Shown here: positions 13,888 to 20,229 of the stretch, in pieces
How positions within the stretch are numbered: position 1 is the first letter of the stretch
Layout of the letters: every line of letters starts with the position of its first letter
DNA from: Intrasporangiaceae bacterium
GTDB lineage: Bacteria; Actinomycetota; Actinomycetes; Actinomycetales; Dermatophilaceae
Direction: 5' to 3'
Assembly (NCBI GenBank): GCA_012518475.1
Contig: JAAYSB010000383.1
Location: 1-24,683, forward strand
Length of the DNA stretch: 24,683 nucleotides
Notes under the pieces: generated by a model
Databases searched by the model: none
The model's input: the letters and a program-made list of their open reading frames with translations, nothing else
What the model was told of the DNA's origin: nothing
Position numbers and translations under genes: made by a program

Positions 13888-15123
13888 TCAGGTGATGGAC
13901 CGGCCGTGATAGGCGCGGGACATCGTCGTCACGAGCTGGGCGACAGCGTCCTCGTTCGGTGCGAACGGTCCCGGAGCGAAGTGCGGGCTCGCGAGGCCGC
14001 GCTGCACGGACTCGCACGCACCCCAGTCCTCCTTGTTCGTGATGTCCCAGAACTCCATCGCCCGCTCCGCGCTCGGGGCCGAGCCATCCTCGGGCGGCAG
14101 CACGAACCACGAGCACTCGACCCAGGTCGTGCCCGGGGTGAGCGGGACGATGCGATGGGTCATCACGTAGTCCGGGTGCGCGGAGATGAGCAGGTTCGGA
14201 AGGAGGTGGAGGTACTCGACACGGGTGGGGTCCACCCCGGGGATCGGCGTCGCCGCGAGCTCACCCGTGAGCGTCATGGTCTGCATGCCCTCGCGCAGGT
14301 TCATCGCGCCGCCGATCCACGCGCCGGGCAGGTCGTAGTTGTCGCCTGAGTCGGGCGGGCTGACCTGGCACAGCTCAGGGTGGATGAGCGGGCAGTGATA
14401 GCACTCGTGGTAGTTCTCCGCGATGACCTTCCAGTTCGCCGCGATGTCATAGCTGTGCCGTCCGGCCAGCACCAGCTCGCCGGTCCGGTAGGGCTCGACC
14501 AGCCTGGCGAGATCACCCAGGTGCGTCCGGAAGTCCGGCACCTCGGGGCTGCCGAGCGGGTGCAGCGCGTGGGCGAACACCCAGCCGCCCCAGAGCTCGA
14601 CGGGCAGCTCGATGAGACCGAACTGCTCGCTGTCGAAGCCCTCCAGATCCCGGAAGCCGGGGGCCGCCCGCAGCGACCCGTCGAGGTTGAAGGTCCAGGC
14701 GTGATACGGGCAGAGAATCGTGGCGCGCGTGGAGGACTGGTCGTTCGGGAGCAGCTCGTGCCCTCGGTGCCGGCAGGTGTTCGCGAACAACCTCAGGCCG
14801 CCGTTGTCGGTCCGGCCGGTATCGCGCGCGAGGAGCACCTGGACGTCACCGACCATGAGCGCCCGGTGGGTCATCGGCTTGCCGTTGCCCGCCGCGAGCA
14901 CCTCCTCCACGCGACCGAGACATGTCCAGGTCCCGGCGAACAGGTTGCGACGTTCCCACGTCAGCGCCTCGGGAGAGGTGTATGCGGCCGCCGGCAGCAT
15001 CCGCTCCGGAGCCTGGTCCGGTCGCACCTGGGACCGGATGGAGTCCATGACCGCGTCGACCGCCGCGCTCTGGACGGACGCGCCAGGAGCGGCGGCGTGC
15101 GGGGTGGTCTCGGTGAGGGTCAT
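13888..15123 (-). CDS. Rieske non-heme iron oxygenase, alpha subunit
   Basis: A 411-residue oxygenase. The Rieske [2Fe-2S] site is C117-R-H119 and C138-P-Y-H141. The mononuclear iron site is H243, H248 (E-N-Y-H-E-C-Y-H-C-P-L-I-H) and probably D366 (E-D-W-G-A-C-E-S-V-Q). The bridging residue three before the first His is Glu240, not the usual Asp; Glu in this place is known from carnitine monooxygenase CntA. The overall type resembles GbcA/CntA/stachydrine-demethylase proteins, which oxidise N-methyl or quaternary amines. There is no beta subunit and no reductase gene adjacent. ATG 15123 overlaps the TetR stop as ATGA, so TetR and Rieske are one transcript. Annotated databases would likely call it aromatic ring-hydroxylating; I consider an amine substrate more likely. 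Confidence 0.92.
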   Translation of the reverse strand: MTLTETTPHAAAPGASVQSAAVDAVMDSIRSQVRPDQAPERMLPAAAYTSPEALTWERRNLFAGTWTCLGRVEEVLAAGNGKPMTHRALMVGDVQVLLARDTGRTDNGGLRLFANTCRHRGHELLPNDQSSTRATILCPYHAWTFNLDGSLRAAPGFRDLEGFDSEQFGLIELPVELWGGWVFAHALHPLGSPEVPDFRTHLGDLARLVEPYRTGELVLAGRHSYDIAANWKVIAENYHECYHCPLIHPELCQVSPPDSGDNYDLPGAWIGGAMNLREGMQTMTLTGELAATPIPGVDPTRVEYLHLLPNLLISAHPDYVMTHRIVPLTPGTTWVECSWFVLPPEDGSAPSAERAMEFWDITNKEDWGACESVQRGLASPHFAPGPFAPNEDAVAQLVTTMSRAYHGRSIT

Positions 15124-15815
15124 GACACGGCCTCGTTCTTGGTGCTGGCAGTGGGTCGATGGGAGCTGGGGGCGACGTGCAGGCGGGACGGTGACGGCGG
15201 CTCCTCATCGGTTCCCTCCAGTGTGCCGGGCTCCAGGGAGAGCTCGTGCTCAGCGAAGCCGGCGACCCAGGACCGGACCTCGTCGCGCCCGATGGCGACA
15301 TCGTGGGCCACGAGCTGGAGGACGAGCCCGTCGAGAAGCGACATGATGCGCCAGGCGGTGCCGTCGGGGTCGGCGCAGCTGAAGTCGCCGGTCGAGACGC
15401 CCTCCTCGATGACCTCGGCCAGGATCTGCTGCCACTCGATGTTGAGCCGCCGTGAGGTCGCGCCGAGATCCGGACGACGGGACGCCTCCGCCCACGCGTC
15501 GAGCCAGAGCTGGAAGCTCGAGCCGTGCCCCGGCCGCAGGGCTGTCGCGAGGAAGGCGCGCAGCTGCCGGGCCGGACTGCCCGCGGACCTCATCGCCGCG
15601 CGGGTCCCCTCGATCCCTTCCCTCGCGACGGCCTCGAAGACCTCCGAGAGCAGCTCGTCCATCGAGCCGACGTAGTGGTGCACGAGCCCCGGTGAGGTGC
15701 CCATCTCGGCCGCGATGTCGCGCACGGTCGTGCGGGCCAGACCCTGCCGGAGGACGACGGCACGCGCGGCATCGCTGATCCGCGCACGTCGCGCCTCGGG
15801 GTCCATCCGCGCCAT
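15120..15815 (-). CDS. TetR/AcrR-family regulator (BetI-like)
   Basis: A 231-residue repressor. The N-terminal helix-turn-helix is T-T-V-R-D-I-A-A-E-M-G-T-S-P-G-L-V-H-H-Y-V-G-S (about 28-50), followed by an all-helical ligand domain with L-R-A-F-L-A-T-A and L-W-L-D-A-W-A-E-A, as in BetI-type regulators. The last 40 residues are Pro/Ser-rich and probably disordered. I chose ATG 15815; a TTG at 15827 reads as a possible -10 box, and ATG 15806 is another option. It is coupled to the Rieske gene and faces the GcvT-like gene across 63 bp holding a palindromic site, so it probably represses both units. Confidence 0.9.
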   Translation of the reverse strand: MARMDPEARRARISDAARAVVLRQGLARTTVRDIAAEMGTSPGLVHHYVGSMDELLSEVFEAVAREGIEGTRAAMRSAGSPARQLRAFLATALRPGHGSSFQLWLDAWAEASRRPDLGATSRRLNIEWQQILAEVIEEGVSTGDFSCADPDGTAWRIMSLLDGLVLQLVAHDVAIGRDEVRSWVAGFAEHELSLEPGTLEGTDEEPPSPSRLHVAPSSHRPTASTKNEAVS

Positions 15816-15842
15816 GGGCCAAGTCAACCGCCAGAGCCCCTA

Positions 15843-15871
15843 TTGAGCAAGTGTCCAACAGCAACTAGGCT
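15843..15871 (+). promoter_or_regulatory. Promoter of gcvT-like/FAD operon with probable TetR operator
   Basis: TTGAGC (15843-15848) and TAGGCT (15866-15871) are exactly 17 bp apart; the start predicted 7-8 nt on falls at ATG 15879, so the mRNA should be leaderless. The -35 is part of an interrupted palindrome TTGAGCAAGTGTCCAA (15843-15858; TTGnnCAnnTGnnCAA). It lies between divergent tetR and gcvT-like genes, as expected for autoregulation by the TetR protein. On the other strand TTGCTC (15850-15845) and TTGACT (15827-15822) may serve tetR. Confidence 0.65.
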
Positions 15872-15878
15872 GCGGGAC

Positions 15879-17084
15879 ATGGTGGCGACGACGCCCTTTC
15901 ACGAGCGGTTGAGCACGCTCAATGACCAGCACCTCTATACCCACTGGCAGGGGCACCTCTCCGCGCTCCGCTACTCCCACGCGCCCAAGCACGAGTACTT
16001 CGCCGTGCGCAACAGCGTCGGGATCTTCGACACCTCCCCACTCTTCAAGTACCGGGTGAGCGGTCCGGACGCCGAGCGGTTCCTCAGCCGGGTCCTCGTT
16101 CGCAACATCGCCATCCTCGGTCCGGGCCGCGCGGCCTACACCCTCTGGTGTGATGACCGCGGCTACGTCATGGAGGACGGCGTCCTCTTCCGCCACGGCG
16201 ACGACGACTTCCTCCTCACCTCGGCCCGCCCGGCACTGGCCTGGCTGCGCCGGCACAGCGACGGCCTCAAGCTCGATCTCGTCGACGTGAGCGAGGAGTT
16301 CGGCATGCTCGCCGTCCAGGGCCCCCGCTCGCGGACCGTGCTCGGCGCGCTGACCGACGTCGTCAACCAGCTCGGCTACTTCGACCTCGCGACCGACCAG
16401 ATCGCCGGCGGCGAGGTGACCGTCTCCCGGACGGGGTACACCGGAGACCTCGGCTTCGAGCTGACCGTCCCGCGCGAGAAGTGCCTCGACGTCCTCGACG
16501 CGGTCCTGGCCGCCGGCCAGGGTCACGGTCTGCGTCCGTTCGGGGAGATCGCCCTCAACATGCTCCGCATCGAGGCGGGGCTGCCCCTCGTCGACGTCGA
16601 GTGGACCGACTCCACCCTCGCCTGGAACGACGAGCAGCGCGTGACCCCGACAGAGCTCGGGATGGGATGGATGCTCAAGGGGGTCCGAGAGGGCACCCGG
16701 CGCTTCGTGGGCAGCGGGTCGATCCGCCGCGAGCTCGAGGAGGGCACGAGCCGCTGGGCCACGACCGGGATCGTCCTCGACTGGCAGGACTGGAACCGGC
16801 TGCACCGCGACGCCGGCCTCTTCCCCGTCAAGGACGAGGTCCCGCTCTCGTGGGAGTCGTGGCTGCGTGATGACGACGGCGAGCAGATCGGCTACGCGAC
16901 GAGCTTCATGTACTCGCCCGCCCTCCAGCGGCACATCGGGATCGCCCGCGTGCGACCAGATCTGGCCGAACCGGGCACCACGGTGCACATGGAGACGACG
17001 ATCCTCCACGCCACCGAGACGGTGCGCGCGCAGACCGCACCGTTGCCCTTCTTCAACCCGGAGCGAAAGGCGGCCAAGCCGTGA
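15879..17084 (+). CDS. GcvT-like folate-binding aminomethyltransferase/demethylase
   Basis: A 401-residue protein of the GcvT/sarcosine-dehydrogenase-C/DmdA superfamily, which moves one-carbon groups to or from tetrahydrofolate. Visible landmarks are V-G-I-F-D-T-S-P-L-F-K-Y-R-V-S-G-P-D-A (about 44-62), Y-T-L-W-C-D-D-R-G-Y-V-M-E-D-G-V (about 88-103, including the conserved acidic residue), S-R-T-G-Y-T-G-D-L-G-F-E (about 184-195) and L-R-I-E-A-G-L-P-L (about 229-237). It is longer than glycine-cleavage T protein (about 365) and has no gcvH or gcvP near, so it is not the housekeeping T protein. A THF-dependent demethylase acting on a methylated amine (or O/S-methyl group) is inferred. Its stop overlaps the FAD gene as GTGA. 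Start: ATG 15879; the upstream TTG 15843 is the -35. Confidence 0.88.
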   Translation: MVATTPFHERLSTLNDQHLYTHWQGHLSALRYSHAPKHEYFAVRNSVGIFDTSPLFKYRVSGPDAERFLSRVLVRNIAILGPGRAAYTLWCDDRGYVMEDGVLFRHGDDDFLLTSARPALAWLRRHSDGLKLDLVDVSEEFGMLAVQGPRSRTVLGALTDVVNQLGYFDLATDQIAGGEVTVSRTGYTGDLGFELTVPREKCLDVLDAVLAAGQGHGLRPFGEIALNMLRIEAGLPLVDVEWTDSTLAWNDEQRVTPTELGMGWMLKGVREGTRRFVGSGSIRRELEEGTSRWATTGIVLDWQDWNRLHRDAGLFPVKDEVPLSWESWLRDDDGEQIGYATSFMYSPALQRHIGIARVRPDLAEPGTTVHMETTILHATETVRAQTAPLPFFNPERKAAKP

Positions 17085-18688
17085 ACGACACCCAGGTGAA
17101 CGGCGGTCGAGGCGGCGACTGGGACGCCATCGTCGTCGGCGGCGGCCACAACGGCCTGACTGCTGCCGGATACCTTGCCAAGTCCGGTATGCGCACGCTC
17201 GTCCTCGAGCAGCGTCACCTCGTCGGGGGCGCGGCCATCACCGAGGAGCTGCGGCCCGGCTTCTCGTTCACGACGTTCTCGTACGCGCTCAGCCTCCTGC
17301 GGCCCGAGATCATCCACGAGCTCGACCTCGTCAAGTACGGCTTCCTCCCGCTGATGATGCCGTCGTCGTTCCACCCCACCGGGGACGGCGACTACCTGCT
17401 CTTCGGTGACGACACCGGGCAGAACCTCCAGATGATCCGGCGCCACTCGCGCCACGACGCCGACGCATACCTGCGCTATCACCACGATCTGGACGAGGTC
17501 GTCCGGGCGGTGCAGCCACTGTTCGACAACCCCCCGCCGAACCTGTGGGGCACTGATCCGCGGGACCAGGCGGATGTCGCGTGGCTGCTCAGTCACCTCG
17601 GCAGCATCGACAAGAGGGTCGTCCACAACGCTGTCCGCCTGCTCACCGGCTCGGCCGCCGACTGGGTGGAGGACTACTTCGAGCACCCGGCGATCGCCGG
17701 CTATCACGTGTCGTCGGGTGTCATCGGCTCCAAGGTCGGTCCGATGTCGCCCGGGTCCGGCCTCGTGCTGCTGTTCCACAAGATGGGTGAGCACGACGGG
17801 CACCTCGGGTCGTGGGCGTTCCACAAGGGCGGCAACGGGGGCTTCACCCAGGTGCTCGCCCGGGCAGCCGAGGGTCACGGTGCGACGATCCGGCTCGACT
17901 CCCCCGTCGAGACGGTCATCACCAAGGAGGGGCGCGCGGTCGGGGTCGCCCTCACCGACGGGACCGAGTTCTTCGCTCCGGTCGTCGTCTCGGCCCTCGA
18001 TGCGACCCGGACCTTCACCCGGCTCGTCGACCCGACCGAGCTGCCCTCGGACCTCGTCGACGCGGTCAGCAGGACGCGGTATAGGGGTGTGTCGTCCAAG
18101 GTGAACTTCGCCCTCGACGGCCTTCCCCGGTTCCCGGCGCTGCCGGACACCGTCGACCACTTCGGCGGGTTCCTCAACATCGGCCCGACGATCGAGTATG
18201 TCGAGCGCGCCTTCGATGCCTCGAAGTACGGCTGGTACTCCGAGCGCCCGTACATCGACGCCGCTGTCCAGTCCGTCGTCGACCCGGACATGGCCCCACC
18301 CGGCAAGCACGTCATGTCGTGCTTCGTCCAGTACTCCCCCTATGAGCTGCGGGGCAGCGACTGGGAGACCGAGCGGGAGCGCTTCGGGGACGCCGCTCAG
18401 GCGGTGCTCGAGGAGCACTTCCCCGGCTTCGGCGACCTCGTCCTCCAGCGCGAGGTCGTCACCCCGGTCGACATCGAGACGCACACCGGGCTGACCGAGG
18501 GCAACATCTTCGCCGGGGAGCTGCTCTTCCCACAGATGTACCTGTTCCGACCGGCGCCGGGCTGGTCGGGCTACACGACCCCGATCGACGGCTACTACCA
18601 GTGTGGCTCGGGAACCCACCCCGGCGGGTGCGTCATGGGCTCCCCGGCGAGGCTCGCCGTCCAGCGGATCGTCCGCGACCGCAGCTGA
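17081..18688 (+). CDS. FAD-dependent oxidoreductase, phytoene-desaturase-like
   Basis: A 535-residue flavoprotein. The dinucleotide-binding start is A-I-V-V-G20-G-G-H-N-G-L-T-A-A-G-Y-L, ending in E at the strand end (V-L-E-Q-R), followed by V-G-G-A-A. The C-terminal FAD motif is Y-Q-C-G-S-G-T-H-P-G-G-C-V-M-G-S-P-A (about 505-522), typical of the CrtI/PYROXD2-type NAD(P)/FAD oxidoreductases. Carotenoid genes are absent, so a role in pigment synthesis is not supported. Its coupling to the GcvT-like gene suggests it oxidises the same substrate or an N-methyl intermediate, with the formaldehyde equivalent passed to THF, as in dimethylglycine/sarcosine oxidases where the two activities sit in one chain. 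That is an inference from context. Confidence 0.87.
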   Translation: MNDTQVNGGRGGDWDAIVVGGGHNGLTAAGYLAKSGMRTLVLEQRHLVGGAAITEELRPGFSFTTFSYALSLLRPEIIHELDLVKYGFLPLMMPSSFHPTGDGDYLLFGDDTGQNLQMIRRHSRHDADAYLRYHHDLDEVVRAVQPLFDNPPPNLWGTDPRDQADVAWLLSHLGSIDKRVVHNAVRLLTGSAADWVEDYFEHPAIAGYHVSSGVIGSKVGPMSPGSGLVLLFHKMGEHDGHLGSWAFHKGGNGGFTQVLARAAEGHGATIRLDSPVETVITKEGRAVGVALTDGTEFFAPVVVSALDATRTFTRLVDPTELPSDLVDAVSRTRYRGVSSKVNFALDGLPRFPALPDTVDHFGGFLNIGPTIEYVERAFDASKYGWYSERPYIDAAVQSVVDPDMAPPGKHVMSCFVQYSPYELRGSDWETERERFGDAAQAVLEEHFPGFGDLVLQREVVTPVDIETHTGLTEGNIFAGELLFPQMYLFRPAPGWSGYTTPIDGYYQCGSGTHPGGCVMGSPARLAVQRIVRDRS

Positions 18689-18704
18689 CCCGACAGAGGC
18701 GTCC

Positions 18705-19514
18705 TCAGACCTGGAGGATCTCCAGGCCGGCGTCGCGGAGGCGCTCCAGGGCGGGTGCCGGTGCGGTCCGATCGGTGACGAGCACGTCGATCTCGTTGGC
18801 AGGTCGGATCGCGGCGAAGGTGCGGGCCCCGACCTTGTCTCCGGTGGCGACGACGACGACCTGGCTCGAGCGACGGGCCATGTGCGAGCAGATCGCCGCC
18901 TCGGCCTCATGGCGACACGTCGCACCCTCGCTCGCCGTGATGCCGTTGACGCCGAGGATCGCGATGTCGATCCACAGCTGGTCGAGGACCAGCGCCGCCA
19001 ACGGGCCGGTCACCTCGTAGGAGCCCGGCTGCGCGATGCCCCCGAGGCTGACGCACTGGACGTGTGGCCGGAGGACGGCCTCGCTCGCAATGTTGAGCGC
19101 ATTGGTCACCAGGGTGAGCTCGCCGGCCAGGTCACCGACGAGGTCCGAGCGCGAGGTGATCTCGCGGGCGACGGCCGTGGTCGTGGTCCCGCCGTTGACG
19201 CCGACGACGTCCCCGGGTTTGACCAGCGCGGCAGCAGCCTTGGCGATGTCGAGCTTGGCGCTGTCGTGCATGGAGCTGCGATAGCGATAGGGCAGCTCAT
19301 AGGCCACCGAGGTCGCGACGATGCCGCCGTGCTTGCGGGTGACGAGCTGCCGCTCGGAGAGCTCGGTGAAGTCGCGCCGGATGGTGGCCTCGGAGACCCC
19401 GAGCAGCTCGGCGGCGTCAGCGACCTCGAGCCGTCCGTGCTGGGCAAGGTGGTCGAGGATGGCGGCCCAGCGTGCGGCCTTGTCGGTCGAGGTGGGTCGG
19501 GACGCCATGGTCAT
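18705..19514 (-). CDS. DeoR/GlpR-family transcriptional regulator
   Basis: A 269-residue repressor. The N-terminal helix-turn-helix has V-A-D-A-A-E-L-L-G-V-S-E-A-T-I-R-R-D-F-T-E-L (about 31-52) followed by R-K-H-G-G-I, the DeoR signature. The C-terminal sugar-phosphate-sensing domain includes V-G-V-N-G-G-T-T-T-T (about 103-112), V-T-N-A-L-N-I, and L-G-V-N-G-I. Family members respond to phosphorylated sugars or polyols; the effector here is unknown. I chose ATG 19514, because its A is shared with the TGA of the preceding 34-codon ORF (TGATG), and GGAGAGG lies 7 nt upstream; ATG 19508 is an alternative. It faces the FAD gene tail to tail with 16 bp between. Confidence 0.92.
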   Translation of the reverse strand: MTMASRPTSTDKAARWAAILDHLAQHGRLEVADAAELLGVSEATIRRDFTELSERQLVTRKHGGIVATSVAYELPYRYRSSMHDSAKLDIAKAAAALVKPGDVVGVNGGTTTTAVAREITSRSDLVGDLAGELTLVTNALNIASEAVLRPHVQCVSLGGIAQPGSYEVTGPLAALVLDQLWIDIAILGVNGITASEGATCRHEAEAAICSHMARRSSQVVVVATGDKVGARTFAAIRPANEIDVLVTDRTAPAPALERLRDAGLEILQV

Positions 19515-19618
19515 CACGCCTCTCCGGCCGGCAGCCTTTGCACCCCGGCGGCCTCGACGGCCGCGGCGTCAGGCCCGGCACCGACGATGCCGACGCCGAG
19601 AACGGGGCCTGCGCTCAC
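19514..19618 (-). CDS. Small 34-codon ORF ahead of the DeoR gene
   Basis: Reads from GTG 19618 to a TGA at 19516-19514. A TAGGCT box (19631-19626) ends 7 nt before the GTG, so the transcript would start at this codon. The product begins M-S-A-G-P-V-L-G-V-G-I-V-G-A-G-P, like the Rossmann start of Gfo/Idh/MocA oxidoreductases, then runs D-A-A-A-V-E-A-A-G-V-Q and ends L-P-A-G-E-A. It could be a leader peptide coupling translation of the regulator, or the scar of an internally deleted oxidoreductase. It is too short to call with certainty. Confidence 0.45.
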   Translation of the reverse strand: MSAGPVLGVGIVGAGPDAAAVEAAGVQRLPAGEA

Positions 19619-19625
19619 AGAGCCA

Positions 19626-19647
19626 AGCCTAGTGCGCAAGTGTGCGC
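19626..19647 (-). promoter_or_regulatory. deoR-unit promoter with inverted repeat
   Basis: The -10-like TAGGCT (19631-19626, minus strand) lies next to an inverted repeat GCGCA-AGTG-TGCGC (19634-19647) that occupies the -10/-35 spacer. That is a plausible site for an autoregulating DeoR protein. No -35 consensus is visible. Confidence 0.45.
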
Positions 19648-19764
19648 GATTGGCCCCGATTGCACGCAGAGAAAGCGCAGATCGGCTGTGCCACCCCGCG
19701 CAGACAGTGGCCACAGCGACCAGCCGCGAGTCACGCAGTGCTGAGCACGTGGCAGGCTGGTGCG

Positions 19765-20172
19765 ATGCTCCGCACCCACCGCATCGTCGCTCTTCTCGCG
19801 ACGGCCGCTGCCCTCGGGGGCCTCGCCGAGCTCGCCATGCTCCGGCACTGGGACGGCATCCAGCTCGTCCCGTGGTTCGTCCTCGGGCTCACCGCGGTGG
19901 TCGGGGTCGTGCGTGCCCTCGGGTCGGGACGCCTGCTCGCGTGGATCACTGGCGGGATCGGCCTGGTCGGTTCACTCGTCGGGGTCTATCAGCACGCGGC
20001 GGGCAACCTCGCCCTCGGGCCGCACCTCATCGACGGCTGGGACTCGATGTCCACGGCTGAGCAGTGGTGGGCTGCCTTCAGCGGCACCATTGCTGCGAAC
20101 CCGGCCCTGGCGCCCGGCCTGCTCGGCCTCGCCGGGGCGCTGCTCCTCGTGAGCACCGTGCGCGAGGACTGA
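19765..20172 (+). CDS. Small membrane protein of unknown function
   Basis: A 135-residue protein that I do not recognise. Hydrophobic segments are visible at about 7-25, 34-53, 57-77 and 113-131, so four membrane helices are likely, with a more polar loop (about 78-110) containing W-D-S-M-S-T-A-E-Q-W-W-A-A-F. There is no signal-peptide cleavage motif and no catalytic motif. ATG 19765 has no strong ribosome site; CAGGCT 6 nt upstream recalls the leaderless boxes elsewhere in the window. It ends ahead of a strong hairpin shared with the UbiB gene. Codon use matches its neighbours, supporting it as a real gene. Confidence 0.7.
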   Translation: MLRTHRIVALLATAAALGGLAELAMLRHWDGIQLVPWFVLGLTAVVGVVRALGSGRLLAWITGGIGLVGSLVGVYQHAAGNLALGPHLIDGWDSMSTAEQWWAAFSGTIAANPALAPGLLGLAGALLLVSTVRED

Positions 20173-20190
20173 CGCCCCCCAGCCCCGGGC

Positions 20191-20222
20191 CGCCATTTCC
20201 TCCCAATTGGGAAGAGATGGCG
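20191..20222. terminator. Bidirectional terminator hairpin
   Basis: CGCCATTTCCTCCCAA (20191-20206) pairs with TTGGGAAGAGATGGCG (20207-20222) at 14 of 16 positions; one of the two mismatches is a G-U wobble in each RNA direction. The core TCCCAATTGGGA would form a stem with an AATT loop. It sits between two gene ends that face each other (20172 and 20230). There is no T-tract. Confidence 0.65.
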
Positions 20223-20229
20223 CCGGAGA

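Noticed and set aside
15843..15845. TTG as start of the GcvT-like gene
   Set aside because: It belongs to the -35 TTGAGC, 17 bp before TAGGCT; ATG 15879 lies at the predicted transcript start.
15879..17084. Housekeeping glycine cleavage T protein
   Set aside because: No gcvH or gcvP nearby, longer than usual, and in a TetR-controlled unit with an FAD oxidoreductase.
17081..18688. Carotenoid biosynthesis (phytoene desaturase)
   Set aside because: Only the general CrtI-like FAD fold is shared; no crtB, crtE or other pigment gene is in the window, and the gene is coupled to a GcvT-like enzyme.
16892..18925. 677-codon open frame on the minus strand opposite the FAD oxidoreductase
   Set aside because: No family motif is seen, and the opposite strand shows FAD-binding motifs and a coupled start. 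It is a G+C shadow.
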